Assembly: GCF_002250835.2 (NCBI RefSeq)
Contig: NZ_NOJY02000015.1
Span: forward strand, 1-64,000
Reading direction: 5' to 3'
Source of the DNA: Romboutsia weinsteinii
GTDB lineage: Bacteria; Bacillota; Clostridia; Peptostreptococcales; Peptostreptococcaceae
Length of the DNA: 64,000 nt
In this document: one piece after another, positions 1-8,117 of the stretch
How the letters are laid out: each line of letters begins with the position of its first letter
How positions within the stretch are numbered: the stretch's first letter is position 1
Notes under the pieces: model-generated
Database searches by the model: none
Seen by the model: only the letters and a program-made list of their open reading frames with translations
What the model was told of the DNA's origin: nothing
Program-made: the position numbers and the translations under genes

Positions 1-467
1 ATGAAATAAGGCTAATACCTTATTTAAATACGGCTATATCTGCTAAGTATATATCATCGACAAATGATAAAAAAAAGGCAGCAATTGCATCAAAAAGAGC
101 CGCAAATGTATATGATTTAGAAATATTAAGAGAAAATATTAATGATATAAGTGATAACTATACTAGATTTATAATAATTGGAAAAGAAATTGAGTACTGT
201 ATGGAGTCTAATAAAATTAGCATATTGCTTTCAGTAAAAAATGAAGCTGGAAGCTTATATGATATATTACGTAGCTTCGCAATAAATGATATAAACATGA
301 TTAAAATAGAATCGAGACCAGATAAGAACACACCATGGGAGTATTTATTTTATATAGATTTTGAAGGTGATTTACAAGAAGAAAGTGTTAAAAGTGCGCT
401 TGAATTAATCAATGAAAATAGCAATCATTATAAGCTAATAGGGTGCTATAAAAGTAAAAAATTATAG
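1..467 (+). CDS. pheA: Prephenate dehydratase, C-terminal part (partial, runs off left edge)
   Basis: The frame is open from base 3 to the stop at 465-467, so the gene enters from outside the window and the ATG at 201 is internal. The visible part starts with the end of the catalytic prephenate dehydratase domain, including an AAIAS segment and a DNYTRF motif typical of that family. It then runs into an ACT regulatory domain (after base 201) with the ESRP motif that binds phenylalanine in this family. The enzyme converts prephenate to phenylpyruvate, and the ACT domain gives feedback inhibition by phenylalanine. Many clostridial PheA proteins carry an N-terminal chorismate mutase domain, which cannot be checked here. 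It is followed after 12 bases by aroF and then tyrA, an aromatic amino acid operon. Confidence 0.93.
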   Translation, partial: EIRLIPYLNTAISAKYISSTNDKKKAAIASKRAANVYDLEILRENINDISDNYTRFIIIGKEIEYCMESNKISILLSVKNEAGSLYDILRSFAINDINMIKIESRPDKNTPWEYLFYIDFEGDLQEESVKSALELINENSNHYKLIGCYKSKKL

Positions 468-479
468 GGGGAAATAATT

Positions 480-1493
480 ATGATTATTGTTGTGAATACA
501 AAATGCAGTAAATATGAAATTGATAAATTAATTAACCATATAAATTCAAAGGGAGTTAGTACAAATCTAGTTCAAGGAGAATCACAATCTGTAATAGGTC
601 TTATTGGAGATACTACAAAAATAGATTCTGATGATTTGCTAGCGCTACCTTGTGTCGAAAAGGTCTTAAAGGTACAAGAGCCTTTTAAGAAAGCTAATAG
701 ACTTTTTAAACCAGATGATACTATAGTTGATGTTTTAGGCAATAAGGTAGGAGGAGGACATATTGGAATAATGGCTGGTCCTTGTTCAGTAGAGTCAGAG
801 ACACAGATAATAGAAATTGCACAAAAAGTAAAAGCATCAGGTGCAAACTTTCTAAGAGGGGGTGCATTTAAACCTAGAACATCTCCATATAGTTTCCAAG
901 GGTTAGAATCACAAGGTCTAGAACTATTAAAATTAGCAAAAAATGAAACAGGTTTACCAATAGTTACGGAGTTAATGTCTACAGACTATATAGATAAATT
1001 TGTGGAAGATGTAGATGTGATACAAATTGGTGCACGAAATATGCAAAACTTTGATTTATTAAAGCAAATAGGTAAGACCAATAAGCCGATACTGCTAAAG
1101 AGAGGTCTATCTGCAACTATAGAAGAATGGATAATGAGTGCAGAGTATATAATGGCAGGAGGAAATGAAAATATCATCCTATGTGAAAGAGGAATAAGAA
1201 CATTTGAAACATATACAAGAAATACTTTAGATTTAAGTGCAATACCAATTGTAAAAAGACTATCTCACTTACCTGTAATAGTAGATCCTAGTCATTCAGC
1301 TGGAGATTGGAGGCTGGTAGAACCATTAGCAAAAGCTGCAATAATAGCTGGTGCAGATGGACTTATGATAGAAGTTCATAATGATCCTCAACATGCCTTA
1401 TGTGATGGAAAACAATCTATAAAACCAGAGAAGTTTGATGAGATAATGAAAAAAGTAAAAATTTTATCAGAAATAGAAGGCAAGAGTATATGA
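480..1493 (+). CDS. aroF: 3-deoxy-7-phosphoheptulonate synthase (DAHP synthase), AroF type
   Basis: A 337-residue protein that condenses phosphoenolpyruvate and erythrose 4-phosphate, the first step of the shikimate pathway. Residues 1 to about 70 form the ferredoxin-like N-terminal domain found in the short class I-beta enzymes, where it mediates feedback control. The TIM-barrel part has GPCSVES near residue 100, the LRGGAFKPRTSPYSFQG segment, IGARNMQNFDLL near residue 181 and the metal-binding DPSHSAG and IEVH motifs near the end. The ATG at 480 follows a GGGGGA ribosome binding site. It overlaps tyrA by four bases (ATGA), implying translational coupling. In families with this domain order the inhibitor is usually a pathway intermediate or an aromatic amino acid; the actual effector is not visible from sequence. 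Confidence 0.95.
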   Translation: MIIVVNTKCSKYEIDKLINHINSKGVSTNLVQGESQSVIGLIGDTTKIDSDDLLALPCVEKVLKVQEPFKKANRLFKPDDTIVDVLGNKVGGGHIGIMAGPCSVESETQIIEIAQKVKASGANFLRGGAFKPRTSPYSFQGLESQGLELLKLAKNETGLPIVTELMSTDYIDKFVEDVDVIQIGARNMQNFDLLKQIGKTNKPILLKRGLSATIEEWIMSAEYIMAGGNENIILCERGIRTFETYTRNTLDLSAIPIVKRLSHLPVIVDPSHSAGDWRLVEPLAKAAIIAGADGLMIEVHNDPQHALCDGKQSIKPEKFDEIMKKVKILSEIEGKSI

Positions 1494-2323
1494 ATATAGT
1501 AATCGTTGGATTAGGTGTTATTGGAGGTTCATATGCGCTATGTTTAAAAGAATTAGGATATAAGAATGTTTATGGTATTGATATAGACAAAGAAACTCTA
1601 AAAAAAGCTGAAAAAATGGGAATAATAAAAAAAGGATTTATGGAAGAGCATGAGATAATAAAGGAGGCTGATTTAATAATACTTTCAGTATATCCTGAAT
1701 TAATTAAAGAATTCATCAATAAAAATAAACATAACTTTAGAAATGGAGTAATAATTACGGATACAGCAGGAATAAAGGGGCTATTCATAGATGAGGTTAT
1801 AGATATGCTTCCTAAAGGTGTAGATTTTGTGTTTGGTCACCCTATGGCAGGTAGAGAGAAGAGAGGGATTGACTTTGCATCCAAAGATGTGTTTAGAGGT
1901 GCAAACTATTTGATTATAAAAAATAATAGAAATAAACCTGAAAGTATAAGTTTAATAAAAGACTTAGCCTACTCAATTGGTTTTAAAAATGTCAAAGAAA
2001 TAAGCTATAGCTATCATGATGAAATAATTGCATTTACGTCTCAGTTGCCACATGTACTGGCAGTGTCCCTTATAAATAGCGATGAAGAAAATAGAGATAC
2101 AGGAAAATTTATTGGGGATAGCTATAGAGATTTGACTAGAATAGCAAATATAAATGAAAATTTATGGAGCGAATTATTTATAGGTAATAAAGATAATTTA
2201 CTAAAATCAATAAATAACTTTGAGAGAGAATTAAATAGATTAAAAAATTGTATTGAGTTAGGCGATAGAAAAGGTTTAAAGGCAGAATTTAAAAAATCAA
2301 CAATGAGAAGAGAAAGACTATAG
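1490..2323 (+). CDS. tyrA: Prephenate dehydrogenase
   Basis: A 277-residue NAD-dependent enzyme converting prephenate to 4-hydroxyphenylpyruvate for tyrosine synthesis. The N-terminus shows the Rossmann nucleotide-binding loop GLGVIGGS (residues 7 to 14). The catalytic-histidine motif FGHPMAG lies near residues 115-121 and a second family motif, SQLPHVLA, near 184-191. The rest is the helical dimerisation domain. No C-terminal ACT domain is present, unlike the Bacillus type, so tyrosine inhibition by that route is not expected. The start codon overlaps the aroF stop. About 80 bases separate it from the next gene, with no convincing terminator. Confidence 0.94.
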   Translation: MNIVIVGLGVIGGSYALCLKELGYKNVYGIDIDKETLKKAEKMGIIKKGFMEEHEIIKEADLIILSVYPELIKEFINKNKHNFRNGVIITDTAGIKGLFIDEVIDMLPKGVDFVFGHPMAGREKRGIDFASKDVFRGANYLIIKNNRNKPESISLIKDLAYSIGFKNVKEISYSYHDEIIAFTSQLPHVLAVSLINSDEENRDTGKFIGDSYRDLTRIANINENLWSELFIGNKDNLLKSINNFERELNRLKNCIELGDRKGLKAEFKKSTMRRERL

Positions 2324-2402
2324 AATATAGAAATAATGCATAGGATATAGTATAATTTGACATATAAAGACAAAAAAATAACATGCAGGATAAGGTGATT
2401 AT

Positions 2403-5400
2403 ATGAAAAGGCTGAGCAAACTATGCACAATGACTGCAATTATTATAGGTATATTCTTACTATCTATGTATAAATGTGATGTATATGCATACACAAATAT
2501 TAATTTTAGAAATATAACTAATGAAGATGGTTTATCACAGGTAACAGTAGAGACAATAATACAAGATAAGCAAGGATATATATGGATTGGAACTAATGAT
2601 GGTTTAAATAGATATAATGGGTATGAATTTAAAGTATATAGGCATAGTGATGAAATTGAGAATACTATATCAAATAATTATATAGTAGATCTTCAAGAAG
2701 ATAGAAAAGGGTATATTTGGGTTGGTACTGCTAACGGATTAAGTAAGATAGACCCAAAAACACAGATAATAGAAAACTATTTTACATCAGAAGATAAAGG
2801 CAATCTATCTCACTATAATATAGGCGATATACTTATAACAAATAGCGGGGACGTACTAGTAGGAACATCAGATGGACTTAATATTTATGATGAAAAAAAT
2901 AATAGGTTTGAGAGAATATTAGAAAATGAACTTAGTAGCCAACTTATATATACTTTGGCTCAAGATGGAAATGGAGATATATGGGTAGCAACTAAAGAGG
3001 GATTGGATAAGATCCTTGTTAAAGAGAAAAAAATAATAAAATTTAATTCATATAGCCAAGAGAATAGAATTAGTGAAAACTCAGTATATGGATTAAAATA
3101 TGATGGAAATGGATATATATGGGCAGGTACATTTAGAGAAGGATTAAACAAAATAAACATAAATACTAATGATGTTACAATATACAAAAATGATTCTAAT
3201 GATAAAAATTCACTTCCAGGTAACTATATAAGAGATATTACTAGAGATAGTTTTGGAGGTATATGGATAGCAACCAACCAAGGACTTGCAAAGTATAATG
3301 AAAAACAAGAGAAATTTATATCTTATAAGAATAAAATATATGACCAGAATACGTTAGTAGGAGATGAGGTATTTTCTATTATAGAAGATAATAGTGGATT
3401 AATTTGGGTAGGAACTTACTCTGGAATAAGCATATTTGATCCAAGTAATAAGATAATACATTATAAAAATGATCCATTTAATAATAATTCTATAAATGAA
3501 AATATTATACATGGTATTTATGAGGACAAAGATGGCCTGTTATGGGTTGGGACTAATACTAAAGGTATAAATATTATAGATAGAAAAAATAACACTGTTA
3601 GTCATTTAAATATTGAAAATTCAAATAATAGATTAAGTAATGACTCTATAAATGATATAACTGGAAATGGAAATGAGATTTATATTTCAACTAATAATGG
3701 ATTAAATATTATAAACAAGAAAGAAAATACTATTAAGGTGTATAAAGAAGAAGATGGTATAAGTGATAATAATATAAAAAAGTTATTTTTAGATAGCAAG
3801 GGATATCTATGGATGGGTACTATCGATGGAGTATCTATTCTTAATACCAAAGATAAGAGTATCACTGATATTAGTCCAATTTTAGAAAGTGCTTCTGTAA
3901 AGGATGGCTATAATGGAACAATATATGAAGATAAAGAAGGAAACTACTGGATAGGTTGTTTCTTAGATGGTGGTCTAATAAAGCTAAATCCAAAAGATAA
4001 TTCTGTTAAAGTGTTTAAAAATATAGAGAAAAATAGTTCATCTATTAGTAGCAATACTATTAGAGCAATTGTGGAAGATGATTATGGAAACCTATGGATA
4101 GGGACTAGCAATGGATTAAATAAATTTGATAAAGAAAAAGAAATTTTTACAAGATATACTACTAAGCAAGGACTTGCTAATAATATCGTATATGGTATAT
4201 TAATTGATAAATATGGTAATCCATGGTCTAGTACCAATTCAGGGATATCAAAATTAGATATAAAAAAGAAAAATTTCGAAAACTTTGGAATTACAGATGG
4301 CTTACAAGGAAATGAATTTAATGGAAGGGCCTATCATAAAACAAAAAACGGAGAGTTTATATTTGGAGGAATAAATGGATTTAATATATTTACTCCAGAA
4401 GATATGACTAAAACTGAATTTACACCACGTGTAGGTTTTGATGAATTTGAAGTTAATGGCAATAAATATAGTAATATTGATGGAATGAGTTTTAATTATG
4501 ATGAAAATTTTATAACTATAGATGTATTTTTACCTGACTATAAAAATAATACTAATATACAGTATGACTATATATTAGAAGGTACAAATGGAGAATGGAC
4601 ATCAACGGATACAAATTTAATAAACTATAGTAATTTATCTCCAGGAGATTATACCTTTAGGATAAAGGCAGTAGGTCATAATGGTATTATGAGTGAGGAG
4701 AGTAGTGTGAGCTTTTCTATTGAGCCACCTTTTTGGAAGAGTGATATTGCTTTATTTATATATTTATTAATAATCATTATAGTTATATATCGATATATTA
4801 ATAGAATGAAGAGATTAGATACTCTTGTACAAAATAAGACGAAGCAATTGCAAAGTGAAATGAATAAAAATAGTGATCTTTTAAATAAAGTCATAACCTT
4901 AGAAAAAAATAAAAATAATTATTTTATAAATTTATCTCATGAGCTGAGGACACCTTTAAATGTGATATACACATCAGAGCAGCTTATAACTGAGCTTAAT
5001 AAGTCTAACAATGGCATAGAAAAAGATAAATTAAATCAATATATGGAAGTTGTGAGAAGAAACACAAAACGACTACTAAACTTAATAAATAATTTGATAG
5101 ATGGGACTAAAATAGATCATGGAAGCTATAAGATAAATCTAGAAGATAATGATATTGTATATGTAGTAGAAGAAGCAGCATTGTCTCTTAAAGAATATGT
5201 AGAAAATAAAGGCATACGATTAATTATAGATCCAGAAATAGAAGAAAAAATAATCAAATGTGATGCATATGAAATAGAAAGATGCATAGTAAATTTAGTC
5301 AGTAATTCAGCTAAATTTACGCCAAAAGGCGGAACAATAGAGGTAAACATAAAAGAAATAAATGAAAGAGTTGAAATAAGTGTAAGAGATACTGGAATTG

Positions 5401-5588
5401 GTATAGATAAAAAATACCATGAGGCTATATTTGATAGGTTCAATCAAGTAGTAGACGCAAACTCTGAAGTAAAGGGTGGTAGCGGATTAGGACTTACCAT
5501 TACAAAGCATATTATAGAGCTTCACAATGGGCATATATATGTAGAAAGTGAACCCAACATAGGTACTAAATTTACTATAATTTTATAG
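2403..5588 (+). CDS. Membrane sensor histidine kinase with two-component-regulator propeller ectodomain
   Basis: A 1061-residue kinase. A signal peptide (residues 1 to about 30) is followed by about 14 repeats with a W-[IV]-G-T / G-[LI]-x-x-[IFY]-[DN] signature, such as YIWIGTNDGLNRYN and LIWVGTYSGISIFD. This is what two seven-bladed reg_prop propellers would give. A Y_Y_Y-type beta-sandwich lies at about 690-775 and a transmembrane helix at about 781-800. The kinase core has the H box SHELRTP with the phospho-acceptor at His846, an N box near NLVSNSAKF, and G boxes DTGIGI and GSGLGL. It ends after the ATPase domain: no receiver and no AraC-type output domain, unlike Bacteroidota hybrid systems with this ectodomain. 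No response regulator gene lies nearby, so its partner is unknown. The ectodomain fold suggests sensing of a sugar or polymer, by inference only. Confidence 0.9.
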   Translation: MKRLSKLCTMTAIIIGIFLLSMYKCDVYAYTNINFRNITNEDGLSQVTVETIIQDKQGYIWIGTNDGLNRYNGYEFKVYRHSDEIENTISNNYIVDLQEDRKGYIWVGTANGLSKIDPKTQIIENYFTSEDKGNLSHYNIGDILITNSGDVLVGTSDGLNIYDEKNNRFERILENELSSQLIYTLAQDGNGDIWVATKEGLDKILVKEKKIIKFNSYSQENRISENSVYGLKYDGNGYIWAGTFREGLNKININTNDVTIYKNDSNDKNSLPGNYIRDITRDSFGGIWIATNQGLAKYNEKQEKFISYKNKIYDQNTLVGDEVFSIIEDNSGLIWVGTYSGISIFDPSNKIIHYKNDPFNNNSINENIIHGIYEDKDGLLWVGTNTKGINIIDRKNNTVSHLNIENSNNRLSNDSINDITGNGNEIYISTNNGLNIINKKENTIKVYKEEDGISDNNIKKLFLDSKGYLWMGTIDGVSILNTKDKSITDISPILESASVKDGYNGTIYEDKEGNYWIGCFLDGGLIKLNPKDNSVKVFKNIEKNSSSISSNTIRAIVEDDYGNLWIGTSNGLNKFDKEKEIFTRYTTKQGLANNIVYGILIDKYGNPWSSTNSGISKLDIKKKNFENFGITDGLQGNEFNGRAYHKTKNGEFIFGGINGFNIFTPEDMTKTEFTPRVGFDEFEVNGNKYSNIDGMSFNYDENFITIDVFLPDYKNNTNIQYDYILEGTNGEWTSTDTNLINYSNLSPGDYTFRIKAVGHNGIMSEESSVSFSIEPPFWKSDIALFIYLLIIIIVIYRYINRMKRLDTLVQNKTKQLQSEMNKNSDLLNKVITLEKNKNNYFINLSHELRTPLNVIYTSEQLITELNKSNNGIEKDKLNQYMEVVRRNTKRLLNLINNLIDGTKIDHGSYKINLEDNDIVYVVEEAALSLKEYVENKGIRLIIDPEIEEKIIKCDAYEIERCIVNLVSNSAKFTPKGGTIEVNIKEINERVEISVRDTGIGIDKKYHEAIFDRFNQVVDANSEVKGGSGLGLTITKHIIELHNGHIYVESEPNIGTKFTIIL

Positions 5589-5653
5589 AGGTAAAAAGTT
5601 AACCCTTATAGAATTATATGAGATTATATAACGATTTTATTGGGGGATATTAT

Positions 5654-5875
5654 ATGAGGGAACAAGTAGAAAGAGCTCTTGAAAAAGTAAGACCAATATT
5701 GAAAAGAGATGGAGGAAATGTAGAGCTGATAGATGTTAATGATCAAGGAGTAGTATTAGTTAGATTAGGGGGGGCTTGTAAAGGATGTCCAGGAGCTACG
5801 ATGACTGTAAAAGTTGTGATTGAAAATCTATTAGTAAAAGAAGTACCTGGTGTAAATCAAGTACTGGGAGTGTAA
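5654..5875 (+). CDS. NifU C-terminal-like Fe-S cluster scaffold protein
   Basis: A 73-residue protein consisting only of the NifU C-terminal (Nfu) domain. The conserved CKGCPGA motif near residues 39-45 supplies the two cysteines that bridge a [4Fe-4S] cluster between two monomers. Family members accept and pass on Fe-S clusters in the cytoplasm. An upstream in-frame ATG at 5618 exists, but the ATG at 5654 is preferred: it has a GGGGG ribosome binding site 7 bases upstream and matches the usual start of the family. It sits 65 bases after the sensor kinase and is followed by a strong terminator, so co-transcription with the kinase is possible but would be coincidental functionally. Confidence 0.92.
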   Translation: MREQVERALEKVRPILKRDGGNVELIDVNDQGVVLVRLGGACKGCPGATMTVKVVIENLLVKEVPGVNQVLGV

Positions 5876-5891
5876 CTTTATAATTTATATT

Positions 5892-5932
5892 TAGCTATCT
5901 TAAGGCGTATTATCTTAAGATAGCTATTTTTT
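5892..5932 (+). terminator. Intrinsic terminator after the NifU-like gene
   Basis: Perfect 13-bp inverted repeat (TAGCTATCTTAAG at 5892-5904 and its complement at 5914-5926) followed directly by six T. Confidence 0.88.
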
Positions 5933-5946
5933 AATTACAAGGGTAT

Positions 5947-6168
5947 TAATTCATAGGGCACGCTGTATTTACAATACCATAAGGATTAAGAAATTACTTT
6001 TATCAAAAGCGAGAGCTGTTAAAGGATTTGCAAGATGCTGTATATGGAGTAGTGTCAAGTTACTATCAAAACAAAGTAAAAGGAAATCATGAAGTAGGGT
6101 TAATAGCTGTAGTTAATATTTTTGGAGCAGATTTAAAATAGAATCCATATATACATGCATTATTTATT
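5947..6168 (+). pseudogene. Eroded IS91-type (Y2) transposase fragment
   Basis: One + strand frame through this stretch (codons in phase with base 5956) reads HAVFTIP, then an in-frame TAA at 5980, then about 50 residues ending GLIAVVNIFGADLK, then an in-frame TAG at 6139 and NPYIHALF. This matches the pattern I know from IS91-type transposases: a H-x-VFT-[IL]-P segment, later FG-x-DL-K-W-NPH-[IV]-H. The TAG sits exactly where the conserved Trp would be, which is one base from TGG. The frame is not shifted between the two halves. N-terminal zinc-binding and C-terminal catalytic parts are missing and no terminal repeats are evident, so this is a dead remnant. Family assignment is by eye. Confidence 0.7.
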
Positions 6169-6278
6169 AAGGTAGATATAATTTTATAACTTTGACATTA
6201 TGATTACAAAGTTGAAACTCCTTTAGATTAAAAAAGATAGTATAATATAAAAATAACGTATAAAGAGAGGAGAAAAAG

Positions 6279-7907
6279 ATGAAATTTAAAAAACTTTGTA
6301 CATCTTTGACTATAATAGTACTTTTAGCATCAACAATAACTGGATGTAGCAAAAATGAATCATCAAGTAATCCAATAGATATTTCTTATAATATAGATGC
6401 AATAAAAGATAGTGAAAAAGAAATAGTTGTAAATAAATTTAACCTAGGATCATCAACTATAAAAGAAAGAGGAAAAGAAATTCCTTTTGAAATAGAAGGT
6501 TTAATAGGGGCTCCGAAAGATTTAAAGGATAATACTCCTGTAGTATTTTTATTCCATGGACAACATGGCACAGAATCAAAGGCTGACTTTGAAGATGGAT
6601 TTGAATATATAGTTGAAAAGTTTGCTAAAAACGGAATTATAGCAATATCTGTAGACGATCAAGTAAATCACACTTGGGAATATGGAGAGGCTGTAGAAAA
6701 TGAACGTATTAAGGTAGTTATGCAAACTCACCTAGATAATTTAATGAAAGCAAACAAGGGTGAAAATATCGACTATGGTGTAGACTTAAAAAGAAAAGTA
6801 AATTTTGATAATGTAGGCTTAGTAGGACATTCAGTAGGAGGGGAAGGAGTATTAAAACTTGCTCTTGACCAACAAAAGAAAGGTTTTAATGGAATAAAAG
6901 CAATATTATCTTTAGCTCCAGCATACAATGAGTTTCTTACAGAGTTTCCAGATGTCCCTACAGCTATTTTAGTGTCAGAGTATGATGGAGACGTTAAGCA
7001 AGCAGGTGCAGAACTATACCAAGATATAATGGCAAAATCTAATAGAAAAACTCCTATAGCATTAAGCTATTTAATTGGAGGAAATCATAACTCTTATAAC
7101 ACAGTTGTAGAAAATAATAGAGAATTTAACGCACCTGATAAAACAAATGGTGGATATCCAGAGAAATTAACTAATAAGCAGCAACAAGAATTCACTATGA
7201 ACTATACAGTAGACTTTATTGGATCTATATTAAAAGATGAACAACCATCATTATTTGATAGTAATAATCCAACACCAAATACTATGTATGGATACAAGGT
7301 TTTGAATGTAGTTGAAGACTTAGAAACGGAAACCATTTTTGGGCCTAAGCAATTTAAAGATATATCAGCTAATAAAGTAGAAGTAAAAGAAGTAGTAGAA
7401 TCAGCATATTCAGAAGAGGATGATAGTATTGGAGTTTTTAATGACATACAGCGACATGAAAAGCTTCAATTATTAAAGCTTGATTGGAAAGAAAAAAATA
7501 CTTCTGTTAAATTGAATGTTTCAGATTTATCAAAACTTAAGTCTTCTGATATAGCAGGATTAAACTTTAAGTGGGCATTAGATTCAACAAGTGAATTAAA
7601 TTCAAAGGATAAAAATACTTCATTAACAGTTACTGTTGTTGATAATAAAAACAAAAAGGCTTCAATAAAATTAGGATCAGATACTGCAGCTTTAAAATAC
7701 ATTGAAGGCGAAGTCGTAATAAACGAATACTTAGAAGGAGTATTCCACAATTATTGGTCAAGACCTACACCAATAACAGATACATTTATACCTACATCTA
7801 AACTGGAAAATGTAGATTTATCTAATATAGATAAGATAATCATAAACTTTGATGAAGTAGATAGAGGCTCTATTGTTTTACAAGATGTGTCTGTTGCTAA
7901 GAAGTAA
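6279..7907 (+). CDS. Lipoprotein with alpha/beta-hydrolase domain
   Basis: A 542-residue protein with a lipoprotein signal peptide: basic start, hydrophobic core, then a lipobox-like TITGC giving Cys23 for lipidation, so it should be anchored outside the membrane. Residues about 80-320 show an alpha/beta-hydrolase: VVFLFHGQHG supplies the oxyanion-hole region, GHSVGGEG places the nucleophile at Ser185, and GGNHNSY could hold the catalytic His. This resembles the chlorophyllase/dienelactone-hydrolase-like group. The C-terminal 200 residues look like a beta-rich domain of unknown role. The substrate is unknown; an exported esterase or lipase is likely. The ATG at 6279 has an AGAGGAG site upstream. 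It stands alone between an IS remnant and a terminator. Confidence 0.8.
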   Translation: MKFKKLCTSLTIIVLLASTITGCSKNESSSNPIDISYNIDAIKDSEKEIVVNKFNLGSSTIKERGKEIPFEIEGLIGAPKDLKDNTPVVFLFHGQHGTESKADFEDGFEYIVEKFAKNGIIAISVDDQVNHTWEYGEAVENERIKVVMQTHLDNLMKANKGENIDYGVDLKRKVNFDNVGLVGHSVGGEGVLKLALDQQKKGFNGIKAILSLAPAYNEFLTEFPDVPTAILVSEYDGDVKQAGAELYQDIMAKSNRKTPIALSYLIGGNHNSYNTVVENNREFNAPDKTNGGYPEKLTNKQQQEFTMNYTVDFIGSILKDEQPSLFDSNNPTPNTMYGYKVLNVVEDLETETIFGPKQFKDISANKVEVKEVVESAYSEEDDSIGVFNDIQRHEKLQLLKLDWKEKNTSVKLNVSDLSKLKSSDIAGLNFKWALDSTSELNSKDKNTSLTVTVVDNKNKKASIKLGSDTAALKYIEGEVVINEYLEGVFHNYWSRPTPITDTFIPTSKLENVDLSNIDKIIINFDEVDRGSIVLQDVSVAKK

Positions 7908-7914
7908 ATACTGC

Positions 7915-7946
7915 TAAAAGACCTAGCCGATAAACTAGGTCTTTTT
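7915..7946 (+). terminator. Intrinsic terminator after the lipoprotein hydrolase gene
   Basis: An 11-bp stem (AAAAGACCTAG at 7915-7925 with its complement at 7935-7945) ending in a T run. Confidence 0.85.
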
Positions 7947-8117
7947 ATAGAGATTATTATATTCTGACCTTAATACTATAAATTTAAATATAATCATTAA
8001 AAATATTGATGATATAGATTTGAATATTAAATGGATATTTTACTAGATATACAAAAAAATGGAAAAAACATATGATATAATCTCCTTATAATTGACTACA
8101 AGAAAAAGGAGCAGGTT

